Source: Palsa-513 sp050010595 (GTDB taxonomy: Bacteria > Actinomycetota > Thermoleophilia > Solirubrobacterales > Solirubrobacteraceae). From it: 64,000 nucleotides of DNA. Below, piece by piece: positions 51,527 to 60,829 of this stretch. Location of the stretch: contig JBEKKS010000002.1 of the NCBI GenBank assembly GCA_050010595.1, positions 124,001 to 188,000 of the forward strand, read 5' to 3'. How positions within the stretch are numbered: position 1 is the stretch's first letter; each line of letters opens with the position of its first letter. The translations under genes and the position numbers were made by a program. The notes beneath the pieces are model-generated. The model worked only from the letters and a program-made list of their open reading frames with translations, was not told the DNA's origin and made no database searches.

Positions 51527-52288
51527 ATGAGCAAGAACGGGACCGCGATCGAGCATGCCGTCTACAAGCCGGTGACCGACACGCCGGAGTCCTACCTGCG
51601 CGAGTCGCAGGAGGAGCAGACGCCGCTCGACTTCCCGCCGTACAAGTCGAGCCAGCTGCGCCACCCGAAGGAGCCGCTCGTGTTCCTGCCGCAGACGGTG
51701 ACCGAGCTGACAGGTCCGCAGCTCGGTCCGGCCCGCGTGCTCGACGAGCTCGACAGCGACCTCACCCGCCAGCACGACGGCGAGCCGATCGGCGAGCGGA
51801 TCACGATCAGCGGCCGCGTGCTCGACACCGAAGGCAAGCCGCTGCGTGGCACGCTCGTCGAGGTCTGGCAGGCGAACGCGGCCGGCCGCTACAAGCACCG
51901 CTGGGACCGCTGGCCGGCGCCACTCGACCCGAATTTCTCCGGTGCCGGGCGCTGCCTCACCGACGACGAGGGGCGCTACAGCTTCACGACGATCAAGCCG
52001 GGTCCCTACCCCTGGGGCAACCACTACAACGCCTGGCGGCCCGCGCACGTCCACTTCTCGCTGCTCGGGCGCGCGTTCGTGCAGCGGCTCGTCACGCAGA
52101 TGTACTTCCCCGGCGATCCGCTTTTCCCCTACGACCCGATCTTCAACGCCGTTCGCGACAGGCGTGCGCGCCAGCGCATGGTCTCGCGCTTCTCGATCGA
52201 CGAGACCAAGCCCAACTGGGCGCTCGCCTACGAGTGGGATATCTACCTCCGTGGCCCCGGGGCCACGCCCTTCGAGGAGGCGCTGTGA
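51527..52288 (+). CDS. pcaH: protocatechuate 3,4-dioxygenase beta subunit
   Basis: This 253-residue non-heme Fe(III) intradiol dioxygenase is the iron-binding subunit. ISGRVLDTEGKPLRGTLVEV then WQANAAGRYKHRWDR begins the core. Tyr ligands lie around GAGRCLTDDEGRYSF and WGNHYNAWR, and His ligands in RPAHVHFSLLG. It cleaves protocatechuate to 3-carboxy-cis,cis-muconate. GGAGGAAAAGGGG precedes the ATG. The stop overlaps the pcaG ATG. Confidence 0.95.
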   Translation: MSKNGTAIEHAVYKPVTDTPESYLRESQEEQTPLDFPPYKSSQLRHPKEPLVFLPQTVTELTGPQLGPARVLDELDSDLTRQHDGEPIGERITISGRVLDTEGKPLRGTLVEVWQANAAGRYKHRWDRWPAPLDPNFSGAGRCLTDDEGRYSFTTIKPGPYPWGNHYNAWRPAHVHFSLLGRAFVQRLVTQMYFPGDPLFPYDPIFNAVRDRRARQRMVSRFSIDETKPNWALAYEWDIYLRGPGATPFEEAL

Positions 52289-52848
52289 TGCCCGGGACGA
52301 CTCCCTCCCAGACCGTCGGGCCATATTTCGCGATTGGGCTGCCCTGGCCGGCGGGGCCGTTCGCGGTGCCACCAGGTACTGCCGGGGCGATCACGATCAC
52401 CGGTACCGTGTTCGATGGGGCCGGCGACCCGATCCCCGACAGCCTGATCGAGATCTGGGGCGCGGACCCGGACGGGCACTACGCGGACCTCTGGGGCCAG
52501 AGCGGCCCTTCGACGCGCGAGGGCTTTCGCGGCTTCGCGCGCTTTGGCGAGGAGGCCGGCAGCGGCGACTTCGAGCTGGTGACGCTGAAGCCGGGGCCCG
52601 TGCATCTGGCTGACGGGCACGTGCTCGCGCCGCACCTCGACGTCAACGTCTTCGCGCGCGGCATGATGCGCCACGTCGTGACGCGCATGTACTTTGGCGA
52701 CGAGGAACGCGCGAACGCAGTCGATCCGATCCTCGCGCGCGTTCCGGCGCAGCGGCGCGACACGCTGATCGCCAAGCCGACCGATGATGGCTACCGATTC
52801 GACATCCGTGTCCAGGGCCCCGGCGAGACCGTCTTCTTCGCGGTCTGA
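52288..52848 (+). CDS. pcaG: protocatechuate 3,4-dioxygenase alpha subunit
   Basis: This protein of about 186 residues shares the intradiol fold but lacks the full Fe ligand set, as expected for alpha. TPSQTVGPYFAIGLPW is the typical N-terminus. PDSLIEIWGADPDGHYADLW, LDVNVFARGMMRHVVTRMYF and the C-terminal RFDIRVQGPGETVFF follow. ATG at 52288 overlaps the pcaH stop (TGATG). It forms the heteromeric dioxygenase with PcaH. Confidence 0.95.
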   Translation: MPGTTPSQTVGPYFAIGLPWPAGPFAVPPGTAGAITITGTVFDGAGDPIPDSLIEIWGADPDGHYADLWGQSGPSTREGFRGFARFGEEAGSGDFELVTLKPGPVHLADGHVLAPHLDVNVFARGMMRHVVTRMYFGDEERANAVDPILARVPAQRRDTLIAKPTDDGYRFDIRVQGPGETVFFAV

Positions 52849-53998
52849 TCAGCTCTTCGGGGCGATCTATGCGCGCGGCGAGGCAGCGGCGTGCGTCGCC
52901 GACGAGGCATGGCTGGCGGCGATGCTCGACTGCGAGGCCGCGCTCGCGCGCGCCTGTGCGGCGCAAGGGCTGATCCCGTACGCGGCAGGCGAGGCGATCG
53001 CGGGCACCTGCGCCACGGCGGCGCTCGATCCCGCCTTGATCGGCGCGCAGGCGGCCAGGACTGCGAGCCCGGTCATCCCGCTGGTCGACGCGTTGCGCGA
53101 GCTGGTTGGGGAGGCGAACGCGGGCTACGTGCATCTCGGTGCAACGAGCCAGGACGTGCTCGACACGGCCGCGATGCTCGTCGCGCGTCGCGCGCTGGCC
53201 GTGCTGCTCGCCGATTCGCGTGGCGCCGGTGACGCGGCCGCCGCGCTTGCGCTCGCGCATCGCACCACGCCGATGACCGGACGTACGCTGCTGCAGGACG
53301 CGCTCCCGACGAGCTTTGGATTGCGCGCCGCGTGCTGGCTCAGCGGGCTCGAGGAGAGCGCCGCGCTACTCGAGCGGGTCGGCGACACGCGGCTCGCCGT
53401 GCAGATGGGTGGTCCGGTCGGGGCGCGCCCGCCGGCGGTCGCCGAGCGCGTGGCGGTCGAGCTTGGCCTCGCCGCGCCGACGCTGCCCTGGCAGACGATC
53501 CGCGTGCGCATCGCCGAGCTCGCCGGCGGCCTCGGCTCGCTCGCGGGCGTTTGCGGGAAGATCGCGCGCGACATCACACTGCTCGCGGCTGACGAGGTGG
53601 GGGAGGTTCGCGAGGGCGGCGGTCCGGATCGCGGCGGCTCCTCGGCGATGGCCCACAAGCGCAATCCGGTCGCCGCCGTATCGGTGCTCGCGTGCGCGAC
53701 GCGCACCCCCGGCCTCGTCGCGACGCTGCTTGCCGCGATGGTGCAGGAGCACGAGCGCGCCGCCGGCAGCTGGCAGGCCGAGTGGGGGACGTTGAGCGAG
53801 CTGATCGCGCTCACGGGGTCTGCGGTCGCGTGGACGCGCGAGCTGCTCGAGCAGCTCGAGGTGGTCCCCCAGCGGATGCTCGATAACCTCGCGCGCCTGG
53901 CGGCCGCGGGCGTCAGCGAGGCGGCGCAGCCGCTCGAGCACCTCGACGGCGCCGGCGAGCTGGTGGACCGGGCTCTGGCCGCAAGGCGGGCGCGGTGA
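52808..53998 (+). CDS. pcaB: 3-carboxy-cis,cis-muconate cycloisomerase
   Basis: This protein of about 396 residues belongs to the fumarase/aspartase superfamily. DEAWLAAMLDCEAALARACA, HLGATSQDVLDTA and the signature GGSSAMAHKRNPVAA are present. It lactonises 3-carboxymuconate to 4-carboxymuconolactone. The start is uncertain: GTG at 52808 (41 bases inside pcaG) fits the usual short lead before LFGAIYARG, while ATG at 52784 gives 8 more residues. No start exists after the pcaG stop before conserved sequence begins. Confidence 0.92.
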   Translation: MSRAPARPSSSRSDQLFGAIYARGEAAACVADEAWLAAMLDCEAALARACAAQGLIPYAAGEAIAGTCATAALDPALIGAQAARTASPVIPLVDALRELVGEANAGYVHLGATSQDVLDTAAMLVARRALAVLLADSRGAGDAAAALALAHRTTPMTGRTLLQDALPTSFGLRAACWLSGLEESAALLERVGDTRLAVQMGGPVGARPPAVAERVAVELGLAAPTLPWQTIRVRIAELAGGLGSLAGVCGKIARDITLLAADEVGEVREGGGPDRGGSSAMAHKRNPVAAVSVLACATRTPGLVATLLAAMVQEHERAAGSWQAEWGTLSELIALTGSAVAWTRELLEQLEVVPQRMLDNLARLAAAGVSEAAQPLEHLDGAGELVDRALAARRAR

Positions 53999-54783
53999 GC
54001 GCAGCGGTCGCCGTCCATCACGTGCTCGACGGTCCTGCCGGCGCGCCTGAGATCGTCCTCTCGGCCTCGCTTGGCACGACCCACGCAATGTGGGAGCCCC
54101 AGCGCGCTGTGCTCGCAGCCAATTACCGCCTGGTTCGCTACGACTACCGCGGCCACGGCGCCTCGCCCGTGCCGCCCGGCGAGTATTCGATCGAGGATCT
54201 CGGTGCGGACGCGCTGGCGCTGCTCGACCGGCTGGGGATCGGAAAGGCCGCGTGGTGCGGGATCTCGCTTGGCGGCATGGTCGGCCTGTGGCTTGCAATC
54301 AACGCACCAGAGCGGATCTCGCAGCTGATCGCGATCTGCAGCTCCTCCTATGCGCCACCGCCGTCGCGCTGGCTTGACCGGGCCGCCGCAGTTCGAGCCG
54401 CCGGCAGCGTCGCCGCGGTCGCCGACGCTGTCCTCGATCGCTGGTTCACCGCGGCTTTCAACCAGGCGCACCCCGAGGTGGTCGAGCGCGCGGCGACGAC
54501 GTTGCGAGGCACTCCGGCAGCGGGCTATGCCGGCTGCTGCTCGGCAATCGCGGACCTCGATCTGCGGGCAGGACTCCCGCAGATCACCGCCCCGACGCTT
54601 GTCATCGCGGCGGCGCAGGACACGGCACTGCCGCCGGACCACGGCGAGGCGATCGCCGGATCGGTTCCCGGCGCGCGCTACGAGCTCGTCGAGCAGGCGG
54701 CACACCTCGCAAGCATCGAGCAAGCTGACATCGTCAACCAACTGATCATCGAGCACATCTCGAATGGAGCCGGCAATGCCTGA
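53995..54783 (+). CDS. pcaD: 3-oxoadipate enol-lactone hydrolase
   Basis: This 262-residue alpha/beta hydrolase has SASLGTTHAMWEPQ (oxyanion side), YDYRGHGASPVPPG, the nucleophile elbow WCGISLGGMVGLW (G-x-S-x-G) and the catalytic His in EQAAHLASIEQ. It opens 3-oxoadipate enol-lactone to 3-oxoadipate. GTG at 53995 overlaps the pcaB stop, and pcaC starts inside its end. PcaD and PcaC are separate here, whereas some actinobacteria have a fused PcaL. Confidence 0.94.
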   Translation: MSAAVAVHHVLDGPAGAPEIVLSASLGTTHAMWEPQRAVLAANYRLVRYDYRGHGASPVPPGEYSIEDLGADALALLDRLGIGKAAWCGISLGGMVGLWLAINAPERISQLIAICSSSYAPPPSRWLDRAAAVRAAGSVAAVADAVLDRWFTAAFNQAHPEVVERAATTLRGTPAAGYAGCCSAIADLDLRAGLPQITAPTLVIAAAQDTALPPDHGEAIAGSVPGARYELVEQAAHLASIEQADIVNQLIIEHISNGAGNA

Positions 54784-55183
54784 TGAGCGCTACGAAGCCG
54801 GGATGCGCGTCCGCCGCGAGGTACTCGGCGACGAGCATGTGGACGCTGCGATCGCGCGGACCGATGAGTTCACCGCGCCGTTTCAGGAGTTCATCACTCG
54901 CACGGCGTGGGGCTCGGTTTGGGCTCGCGACGGGCTCGACCGTCGCTCGCGCAGCATGATCACGCTCGCGCTGCTCTGCGCTCTCGGGCGCGAGCACGAG
55001 ATCGCGATGCACGTGCGCGCCGCGCTGCGCAACGGCCTCGAGCCGGCCGAGATCGCGGAGGTCCTGCTGCACACTTCGGTCTACGCCGGGGTACCGGTGG
55101 CCAACCGCGCGTTCGCGATCGCCGACGAGGTGCTGCGCGAGCTCGGCGTCGTCGAGCCGCCGCCGGTGGAAGATGGCGTCTAA
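54776..55183 (+). CDS. pcaC: 4-carboxymuconolactone decarboxylase
   Basis: This protein of about 135 residues is of the CMD family: RYEAGMRVRREVLGDEHVDA, FITRTAWGSVWARDGLDRRS, then ITLALLCALGREHEIAMHVR with the H-x2-x-H-type helix, and EVLLHTSVYAGVPVANRAFA. It decarboxylates 4-carboxymuconolactone to 3-oxoadipate enol-lactone. ATG at 54776 overlaps pcaD by 8 bases and its end overlaps the IclR gene by 11 bases. Confidence 0.95.
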   Translation: MPDERYEAGMRVRREVLGDEHVDAAIARTDEFTAPFQEFITRTAWGSVWARDGLDRRSRSMITLALLCALGREHEIAMHVRAALRNGLEPAEIAEVLLHTSVYAGVPVANRAFAIADEVLRELGVVEPPPVEDGV

Positions 55184-55997
55184 GGCGGCGCGGAACGGAG
55201 CCGCTCCGTTTGTCCAATCGCTCGCGCGCGGCCTGACCGTGATTGGCGCGCTCGATGCGCCGGAGCCGCTCTCGCTGAGCGATATCGCACGCCGGTCCGG
55301 TCTATCGCGCGCCGCCGCGCGGCGCTTCGTGCTGACGCTCGAGCAGCTCGGCTACGTGCGAGCGCGAGACGGCCGCTTCATGCTCACACCACGCGTCCTG
55401 GAGCTCGGCTCGGCCTACCTGTCGAGCCTCACGCTGCCCGAGATCGCCCTGCCACACATCAGGGGACTCGTCGAGGAGGTTCGCGAGTCGGGCGTGCTGT
55501 CGGTCCTCGACGAGGACTCGATCGTCGGTGTGGCTCGCGTGCCTGCCGGGCGTGTGATCACGGGCACGGTCGTGCTCGGGCAGCGCCTCCCGGCTTGGGC
55601 GTCGGCCAGCGGGCGCGTGTTGCTTGCGTGGCTCCCGGCGCAGCGCCGCGAGGAGTGCGTCGCCCGCGCCGAGCTGACCCCGCTGACCGCCAGGACGCTG
55701 CGCAGTCGCGAAGCGCTCACGGCCGAGCTCGAGCGCGTGCGCAGTCAGGGCTTCGCGCTCGTCGACCAGGAATTCGAGCTCGGACTGCGATCGCTTGCAG
55801 TTCCGGTGAGCGACCGTGACGGGGCAGTCATCGCGGCGGTCGCGCTGGTCCTGCAGAGCGCTGCCGGACCGCTCGAGGATGTGCTGCAGCGCTTCGTCAC
55901 GCCGCTGCGAGCAACCTGCGCCGAGATCGAGCGCGACCTCGCGGCCGCTGGCGCCAGGCGCGGCGTCGTCGCAACGCTCGAGAGCGTCGGTGCCTGA
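55173..55997 (+). CDS. IclR-family transcriptional regulator of the pca operon
   Basis: This 274-residue protein has an N-terminal winged helix, FVQSLARGLTVIGALDAPEP, then LSLSDIARRSGLSRAAARRF, at about 10-75. The IclR effector domain follows, with LPAWASASGRVLLAWLP, QGFALVDQEFELGLRSLAVP and VSDRDGAVIAAVAL. It resembles PcaR/PcaU/CatR-type regulators that sense beta-ketoadipate-pathway intermediates. It is encoded within the operon it probably controls. The inverted repeat before pcaI is a candidate target. Confidence 0.93.
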   Translation: MASKAARNGAAPFVQSLARGLTVIGALDAPEPLSLSDIARRSGLSRAAARRFVLTLEQLGYVRARDGRFMLTPRVLELGSAYLSSLTLPEIALPHIRGLVEEVRESGVLSVLDEDSIVGVARVPAGRVITGTVVLGQRLPAWASASGRVLLAWLPAQRREECVARAELTPLTARTLRSREALTAELERVRSQGFALVDQEFELGLRSLAVPVSDRDGAVIAAVALVLQSAAGPLEDVLQRFVTPLRATCAEIERDLAAAGARRGVVATLESVGA

Positions 55998-56848
55998 TGC
56001 GCCTCGCAAACAACGCCGGACGCCTTGCACTCGCGACTGACGATGGGTTCCACGACGTAGCGACCGTCAGCGACGGGCGCTTCGGTCCCGATCCGCAGGC
56101 GGTCTACGACGTCTGGGAGGACTTCCATGCTTGGGCCGCCAAGGCACAGCTGGAAGGGGGTGTGACGCTGAACCTCGAGGCGCTCGCGCCGCCGGTGCCC
56201 GCCCCGCACCAGGTGTTCGCCGTCGCGCTCAACTACGCCGATCACGCCGCCGAAGGCGGCTTCACGCCGCCGCAGACGCCGCTCGTCTTCACGAAGTACC
56301 CGACCTGCCTCGTCGGACCGGTGGCGGACGTCGCGCTGCCAACGGCGCAGGTCGACTTCGAGGTCGAGCTCGTCTGCGTCATCGGCAGGCACGCCTACCG
56401 CGTCGCCGAGAGCGAGGCGTGGGCGCATGTCGCCGGTCTCACCGTCGGCCAGGACCTCTCGGCGAGGGACGTTCAGCGCCGCGGACCGGCGCCGCAGTAC
56501 AGCCTCGGCAAGTCGTTCCCTGGCTTCGGACCGACCGGTCCGTGGGTCCTCACCACCGACGATCCCGCGGTGGCCGGTGAGCTCGAGCTCGAATCGACCC
56601 TCAACGGCGAGCGCATGCAGCGCGCGAGCACCGCCGCGATGATCTTCGCGGTACCGGAGCTGATCTCCTACATCTCGGCGATCTGCCCGCTCTTGCCCGG
56701 CGATCTTCTGTTCACCGGCACCCCGCCCGGTGTTGGCTTTGCGCGTAAGCCGCCGTGTTATCTGCGTGCCGGCGACGTTCTCGTCAGCCGGATCACCGGT
56801 ATCGGCGAGATCGCGCAACGCTTCCACGAGCCCCGCTCAGCCCGATGA
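55997..56848 (+). CDS. FAH-family hydrolase in the pca operon
   Basis: This 283-residue protein is closely similar throughout to the FAH protein at 25031: both start MRLAN, then GRFGPDPQA and YDVW. It contains VFAVALNYADHAAEGG, metal ligands in DFEVELVCVIG, GQDLSARDVQ and LLPGDLLFTGTPPGVG. The ATG overlaps the IclR stop (TGATG), so it is the last gene of the operon. The protocatechuate ortho pathway does not need such an enzyme; it may process a diketo acid from another aromatic or sugar substrate. Confidence 0.88.
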   Translation: MRLANNAGRLALATDDGFHDVATVSDGRFGPDPQAVYDVWEDFHAWAAKAQLEGGVTLNLEALAPPVPAPHQVFAVALNYADHAAEGGFTPPQTPLVFTKYPTCLVGPVADVALPTAQVDFEVELVCVIGRHAYRVAESEAWAHVAGLTVGQDLSARDVQRRGPAPQYSLGKSFPGFGPTGPWVLTTDDPAVAGELELESTLNGERMQRASTAAMIFAVPELISYISAICPLLPGDLLFTGTPPGVGFARKPPCYLRAGDVLVSRITGIGEIAQRFHEPRSAR

Positions 56849-56876
56849 GGCTACGCGGCCTCGCGGCATGCCTGCT

Positions 56877-59363
56877 TCATGCGCCCTGCGCTACCTCCAG
56901 CAGCTGGGGCGCAATCGCTTCGATGATCGCTTCGACCTTGACGACGCTCCCGGCAGGCGCCGGTGCGAGGAGGCTGCCTTCGAAGGGCACGCCGTCGACG
57001 ATCAAGCTGCGGACGCGCCCGCATGCGCCGGCGGGCTTGCGAACAGTGACGTCGTAGGTGGCTCCGCGCCAGCGGCGGCGAACGGTGATGCCCTCCCAGC
57101 TGCTCGGCAGGACCGGATCGATGCGCAACCCATCGAGCTCCGGCCGGATGCCGAGGATCCACTGTGAGATTGCCACGAGGTTCCATGACGCGGCTCCGGT
57201 GAGCCATGAGTTCTTTGCCTCGCCGGGTCTCGCCGCGTCGCGGCCCGCGATCGTCTGTGCGTAGCAATACGGCTCGCAGCGGTGGATCTCGCTGATTGCG
57301 GCGCGAGCCGACGGGTTCGTCCTACGGTAATAGTCAAACGCCGCGTCACCATCACTGTCCCGCGTCGAGGCGATCACGATCCAGGGGTTCGTGTGACAGA
57401 AGACACTGCCGTTCTCCTTGTAGCCGGGTGGGTAGGAGGTGATCTCACCGAGCTTCGGGTCATAGCTCGTGAATGCCGGCTGGACGAGCACGACGCCATG
57501 CTCGGTCGCCAGACGCGTCTTCACGCTTGCGAGAGCCCTGCTCGCCTTGCCGTCCTCGACGCCGACACCGGCCATGATGCAGATGCCCTGCGACTCGACG
57601 AAGATCTGGCCTTCCTTGCTGGTATGGGTGCCGATCGGGTCGCCGAAGTAGTCGTAGGCCCGTAGGAACCACTCGCCGTCCCAGCCGTGCTCCTCGATCG
57701 TCGCGGCCATGCTCTCGCCCGCAGCCTCATATTCGGACGCGTCCGCCTCGTGTCCCACGAGCCGCGCGATTGCGGCAAGCTCGCCTGACGCGAGGACGAA
57801 TTCACCGGCGATGAAGACCGACTCGGCGACGCCGCCCTGTTTGTTTTCGGTCAGCTGGAAAGACTCGCCGGGCGTCTCCGAGAAGCAGTTGAGGTTCAGG
57901 CAGTCGTTCCAGTCGGCGCGGCCCATCAAGGGAAGTCCGTGCGGTCCAAGACGCTCGAGGGTGTAGCGCAGGCAGCGCTGCAGGTGCTCGTAGAGCGGTT
58001 GCTCGCTGCCCGCCTCGTTCCCGTATGGAACCGGCTCGTCGAGGATCGTCGTGTCGCCGGTCTCCTTCATGTACGCGGCGGTTGCGAGGATCAGCCAGCC
58101 GGGGTCGTCGTTGAATCCGGCGCCGATGGCGTCGTTCCCGCGCTTGGTCAGCGGCTGGTACTGGTGGTAGGCACCGCCCGTCTCGAGCTGCGTCGCTGCG
58201 AGATCGAGGATGCGCTGACGCGCTCGCTCGGGGATCACCATCGAACAACTGAGGAGGTCCTGGCTCGAGTCGCGAAAGCCCATGCCACGGCCGATGCCGG
58301 CCTCGTATGAGGACATCGACCGGCTGACGTTGAAGGTCACCATGCACTGATATTGGTTCCAGATGTTGACGATCCGGTTCGTATCCGCGTCAGGTGTCTC
58401 CACGGTCAGTGCCGAGAGCAATCCGTCCCAGTGCGAGCGCAGCGCCACGAGGCCCGCCTCGACCGACGTTGGTTTCAGCCAGTGCGCGATCGTTGGCAGA
58501 ACACGCGCCTTGTTGACCGTTGTCGAACCTGGCGGGTCGAACTTCTCCGCGACCGGGTTCTCGGCGTAACCGAGCACGAACACGACCTCCCTGGTTTCAC
58601 CGGGCGCGAGCGACAGGCGGACATGGTGCGAGCCGATCGGTGACCAGCCGTGTGCCTCGGAGTCGAACGACTGCCCGCGTTCGACGGCCGTGGGGGAATC
58701 CCAGCCGCGGTAGGGGCCCAGGAACGTGTCTCGCTGCGTGTCGAAGCCGGCAAGGGGCTCGGAGCAGGCGAAGTAGGCGAAGTGGTCGCGGCGCTCGCGA
58801 TACTCGGTCTTGTGGTAGATCACGCCGTCCACGACTTCGACTTCACCGGTGTTGAAGTTGCGCTGATAGTTGGTGCTGTCATCGCGGGCATCCCAGAGGC
58901 AGAACTCGATCGCTGAGAACGCGGACAGCTCGGCCGCCGTTTCGCGCTCGTTGGTCACGCGAAGGCGCCACACCTCCAGATCCGCGCCCAGCGGAACGAA
59001 GTACAGCGTTTCAGCATGGATGCCGCGATGGCCCGACGCGATGCTCGTATACGACATTCCGTGGCGGCACTCATAGCCATCGAGCTCACTCTTGGTCGGC
59101 TGCCACGACGGTGACCAGAAATCGCCATCGGCCTCGTCGCGCAGGTAGATGTAGCGGCCACCCACGTCGAGTGGTGCGTTGTTGTGGCGGTAGCGTGTGA
59201 TCCGCCGCAGGGCCGCGTCGCGGAAGAACGCGCAACCCCCGCCTGTGTTCGAGACGAAGCCGAGGTAGCTTTCGGTCCCGAGGTAGTTGATCCATGGAAG
59301 CGGCGTGTCGGGACGCGTTATGACGTATTCGCGATGCTCGTCGTCAAAGAAGCCGAACTCCAT
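56877..59363 (-). CDS. GH94 cellobiose phosphorylase-like enzyme
   Basis: This protein of about 828 residues has the family length. The N-terminal beta-sandwich contains INYLGTESYLGFVSNTGGGC and YIYLRDEADGDFWSPSWQP. The (alpha/alpha)6 barrel contains GIGRGMGFRDSSQDLL, GAGFNDDPGWLI and the catalytic acid in GRADWNDCLNLN. The phosphate region is around GYKENGSVFCHTNPW. It phosphorolyses a beta-linked disaccharide, most likely cellobiose, to glucose 1-phosphate and glucose. ATG at 59363 lies 2 bases after the GH1 stop, so the two are coupled. Confidence 0.93.
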   Translation of the reverse strand: MEFGFFDDEHREYVITRPDTPLPWINYLGTESYLGFVSNTGGGCAFFRDAALRRITRYRHNNAPLDVGGRYIYLRDEADGDFWSPSWQPTKSELDGYECRHGMSYTSIASGHRGIHAETLYFVPLGADLEVWRLRVTNERETAAELSAFSAIEFCLWDARDDSTNYQRNFNTGEVEVVDGVIYHKTEYRERRDHFAYFACSEPLAGFDTQRDTFLGPYRGWDSPTAVERGQSFDSEAHGWSPIGSHHVRLSLAPGETREVVFVLGYAENPVAEKFDPPGSTTVNKARVLPTIAHWLKPTSVEAGLVALRSHWDGLLSALTVETPDADTNRIVNIWNQYQCMVTFNVSRSMSSYEAGIGRGMGFRDSSQDLLSCSMVIPERARQRILDLAATQLETGGAYHQYQPLTKRGNDAIGAGFNDDPGWLILATAAYMKETGDTTILDEPVPYGNEAGSEQPLYEHLQRCLRYTLERLGPHGLPLMGRADWNDCLNLNCFSETPGESFQLTENKQGGVAESVFIAGEFVLASGELAAIARLVGHEADASEYEAAGESMAATIEEHGWDGEWFLRAYDYFGDPIGTHTSKEGQIFVESQGICIMAGVGVEDGKASRALASVKTRLATEHGVVLVQPAFTSYDPKLGEITSYPPGYKENGSVFCHTNPWIVIASTRDSDGDAAFDYYRRTNPSARAAISEIHRCEPYCYAQTIAGRDAARPGEAKNSWLTGAASWNLVAISQWILGIRPELDGLRIDPVLPSSWEGITVRRRWRGATYDVTVRKPAGACGRVRSLIVDGVPFEGSLLAPAPAGSVVKVEAIIEAIAPQLLEVAQGA

Positions 59364-59365
59364 GC

Positions 59366-60793
59366 TCACGTCACCTCTTGGCTGGCCGGCTGCGTCTCCG
59401 GCGGCAGGACGCCCGACAGCGCTACCTGGCCGTAGAAGCCCGCGCTGCGCTTGGGCACGCGCTGTTGCGTCTCGTAGTCGACGAAGACGATCCCGAAGCG
59501 TGCCGCGTAGCCCCAGGCCCACTCGAAGTTGTCCAGCAGCGACCAGACGAAGTAGCCGGCGAGCGGGACGCCGCGCTCCAGCGCTTCGTGCGTTGCGACG
59601 AGGTGCGAGTGAAGGTAGTCGACGCGCGCGAAGTCGTCGACTTCGCCGTCTGATTTCACGTGGTCGTCGGCTGCGCAGCCGTTCTCGGTGATGTAGAGCG
59701 GCAATCCCGCTGGCGTCTCGTCGTCGACCGCGAGGAGCAGGTCGAGCAGGCCGCTTGGGTCGACCAGCCAGCCCATCGAGGTGCGCGGGGTCTGCGGCGG
59801 CTTGAACTCGACCGCGCCCGCCGCCAGCGGGATCGGTGCGCCTTCGCCGGGCGAGCCGTCGGCGCGCTTGATGTAGTGGGGGTTGTAGTAGTTGAGGCCA
59901 AGGAAGTCGATCGGCGCGCTGATCAGCTTCATGTCGCCTGCGGCGATCAGCAAATCCGGCGGGCGGATATGCGGGCGCGCGGCATGCGGGTAGCGGCCGT
60001 GCACGATCGGGTCGAAGAACATGCGGTTCTGCTCGGCGTCGATGATCGCGGCGGCCTCGCGCAGGCCATCGCCGATGGCTCGCACGGGGTGCATGTCGAT
60101 CGCGATGCCGACCTTTGCGTCGGCGGGCAGGCCGGCGCGCAACGCGCGCAGCGCCAGGCCGTGAGCTAGCAGCAGATGGTGCGTGGCGGCGGCCGCAAGC
60201 GCGTCATCGGTGTGCCCGGGGGCGTGCGTGCCCACGCGGTAGCCCTGGTGGGCCACCTGTTGCGGCTCGTTGTGGGTCATCCACAGAGCGTCGCTGTCGC
60301 CAAGCGCCGCGGCCACAATTGCCGCGTATTCGGCGAAGCGCTCGGCTGTCTCGCGGTTCGCCCAGCCGCCGAGGTCCTCGAGCGCCTGGGGCAGATCCCA
60401 GTGGTGCAGCGTGATCGCCGGCGTGATGTCCCGGCTGCGCAAGAAGTCGACGAGCGCTCGGTAGAAGTCCAGGCCGGGCTGGTTTACCGGACCGTGGCCA
60501 TCGGGTTGGATGCGCGGCCAGGCGACGGAGAACCGGAATGCGTTCAGGCCAAGGTCTGCCAGGAGGTCGATGTCCTCCTCATAGCGATGGTAGAAGTCGC
60601 ACGCGACATCGCCCGTGTCGCCGCCGAGTACCTTGCCCGGCGTGTGGCTGAACGTATCCCACACCGATCGCCCGCGCCCGTCCTCGTTGACAGCGCCTTC
60701 GATCTGGTAGGACGCGGTCGAAGCGCCCCACAGGAATCCGGCCGGAAACGTGCGGGTGCGTCCAGGCGCGCCGACACCTCCAGTCGTCGTCAT
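59366..60793 (-). CDS. GH1 beta-glucosidase
   Basis: This protein of about 475 residues has FPAGFLWGASTASYQIEGAV near the N-terminus, the acid/base Glu in WMTHNEPQQVAHQGY (N-E-P) and the nucleophile Glu in YITENGCA. WSLLDNFEWAWGYAARFGIV is the usual C-terminal block. There is no signal peptide, so it acts in the cytosol on imported cello-oligosaccharides. ATG at 60793 is chosen. It is separated from the binding-protein gene by a long hairpin and directly followed by the GH94 gene, giving hydrolytic and phosphorolytic routes side by side. Confidence 0.95.
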   Translation of the reverse strand: MTTTGGVGAPGRTRTFPAGFLWGASTASYQIEGAVNEDGRGRSVWDTFSHTPGKVLGGDTGDVACDFYHRYEEDIDLLADLGLNAFRFSVAWPRIQPDGHGPVNQPGLDFYRALVDFLRSRDITPAITLHHWDLPQALEDLGGWANRETAERFAEYAAIVAAALGDSDALWMTHNEPQQVAHQGYRVGTHAPGHTDDALAAAATHHLLLAHGLALRALRAGLPADAKVGIAIDMHPVRAIGDGLREAAAIIDAEQNRMFFDPIVHGRYPHAARPHIRPPDLLIAAGDMKLISAPIDFLGLNYYNPHYIKRADGSPGEGAPIPLAAGAVEFKPPQTPRTSMGWLVDPSGLLDLLLAVDDETPAGLPLYITENGCAADDHVKSDGEVDDFARVDYLHSHLVATHEALERGVPLAGYFVWSLLDNFEWAWGYAARFGIVFVDYETQQRVPKRSAGFYGQVALSGVLPPETQPASQEVT

Positions 60794-60829
60794 CACGATC
60801 GCTGTCCTTTCAGAAGTTTCGATGGAGGG

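Noticed and set aside
53125..54756. Minus-strand open frame of over 500 codons opposite pcaB and pcaD
   Set aside because: Both plus-strand genes carry complete family signatures and overlap their neighbours in operon style; the antisense frame is Arg/Ser-rich low complexity.
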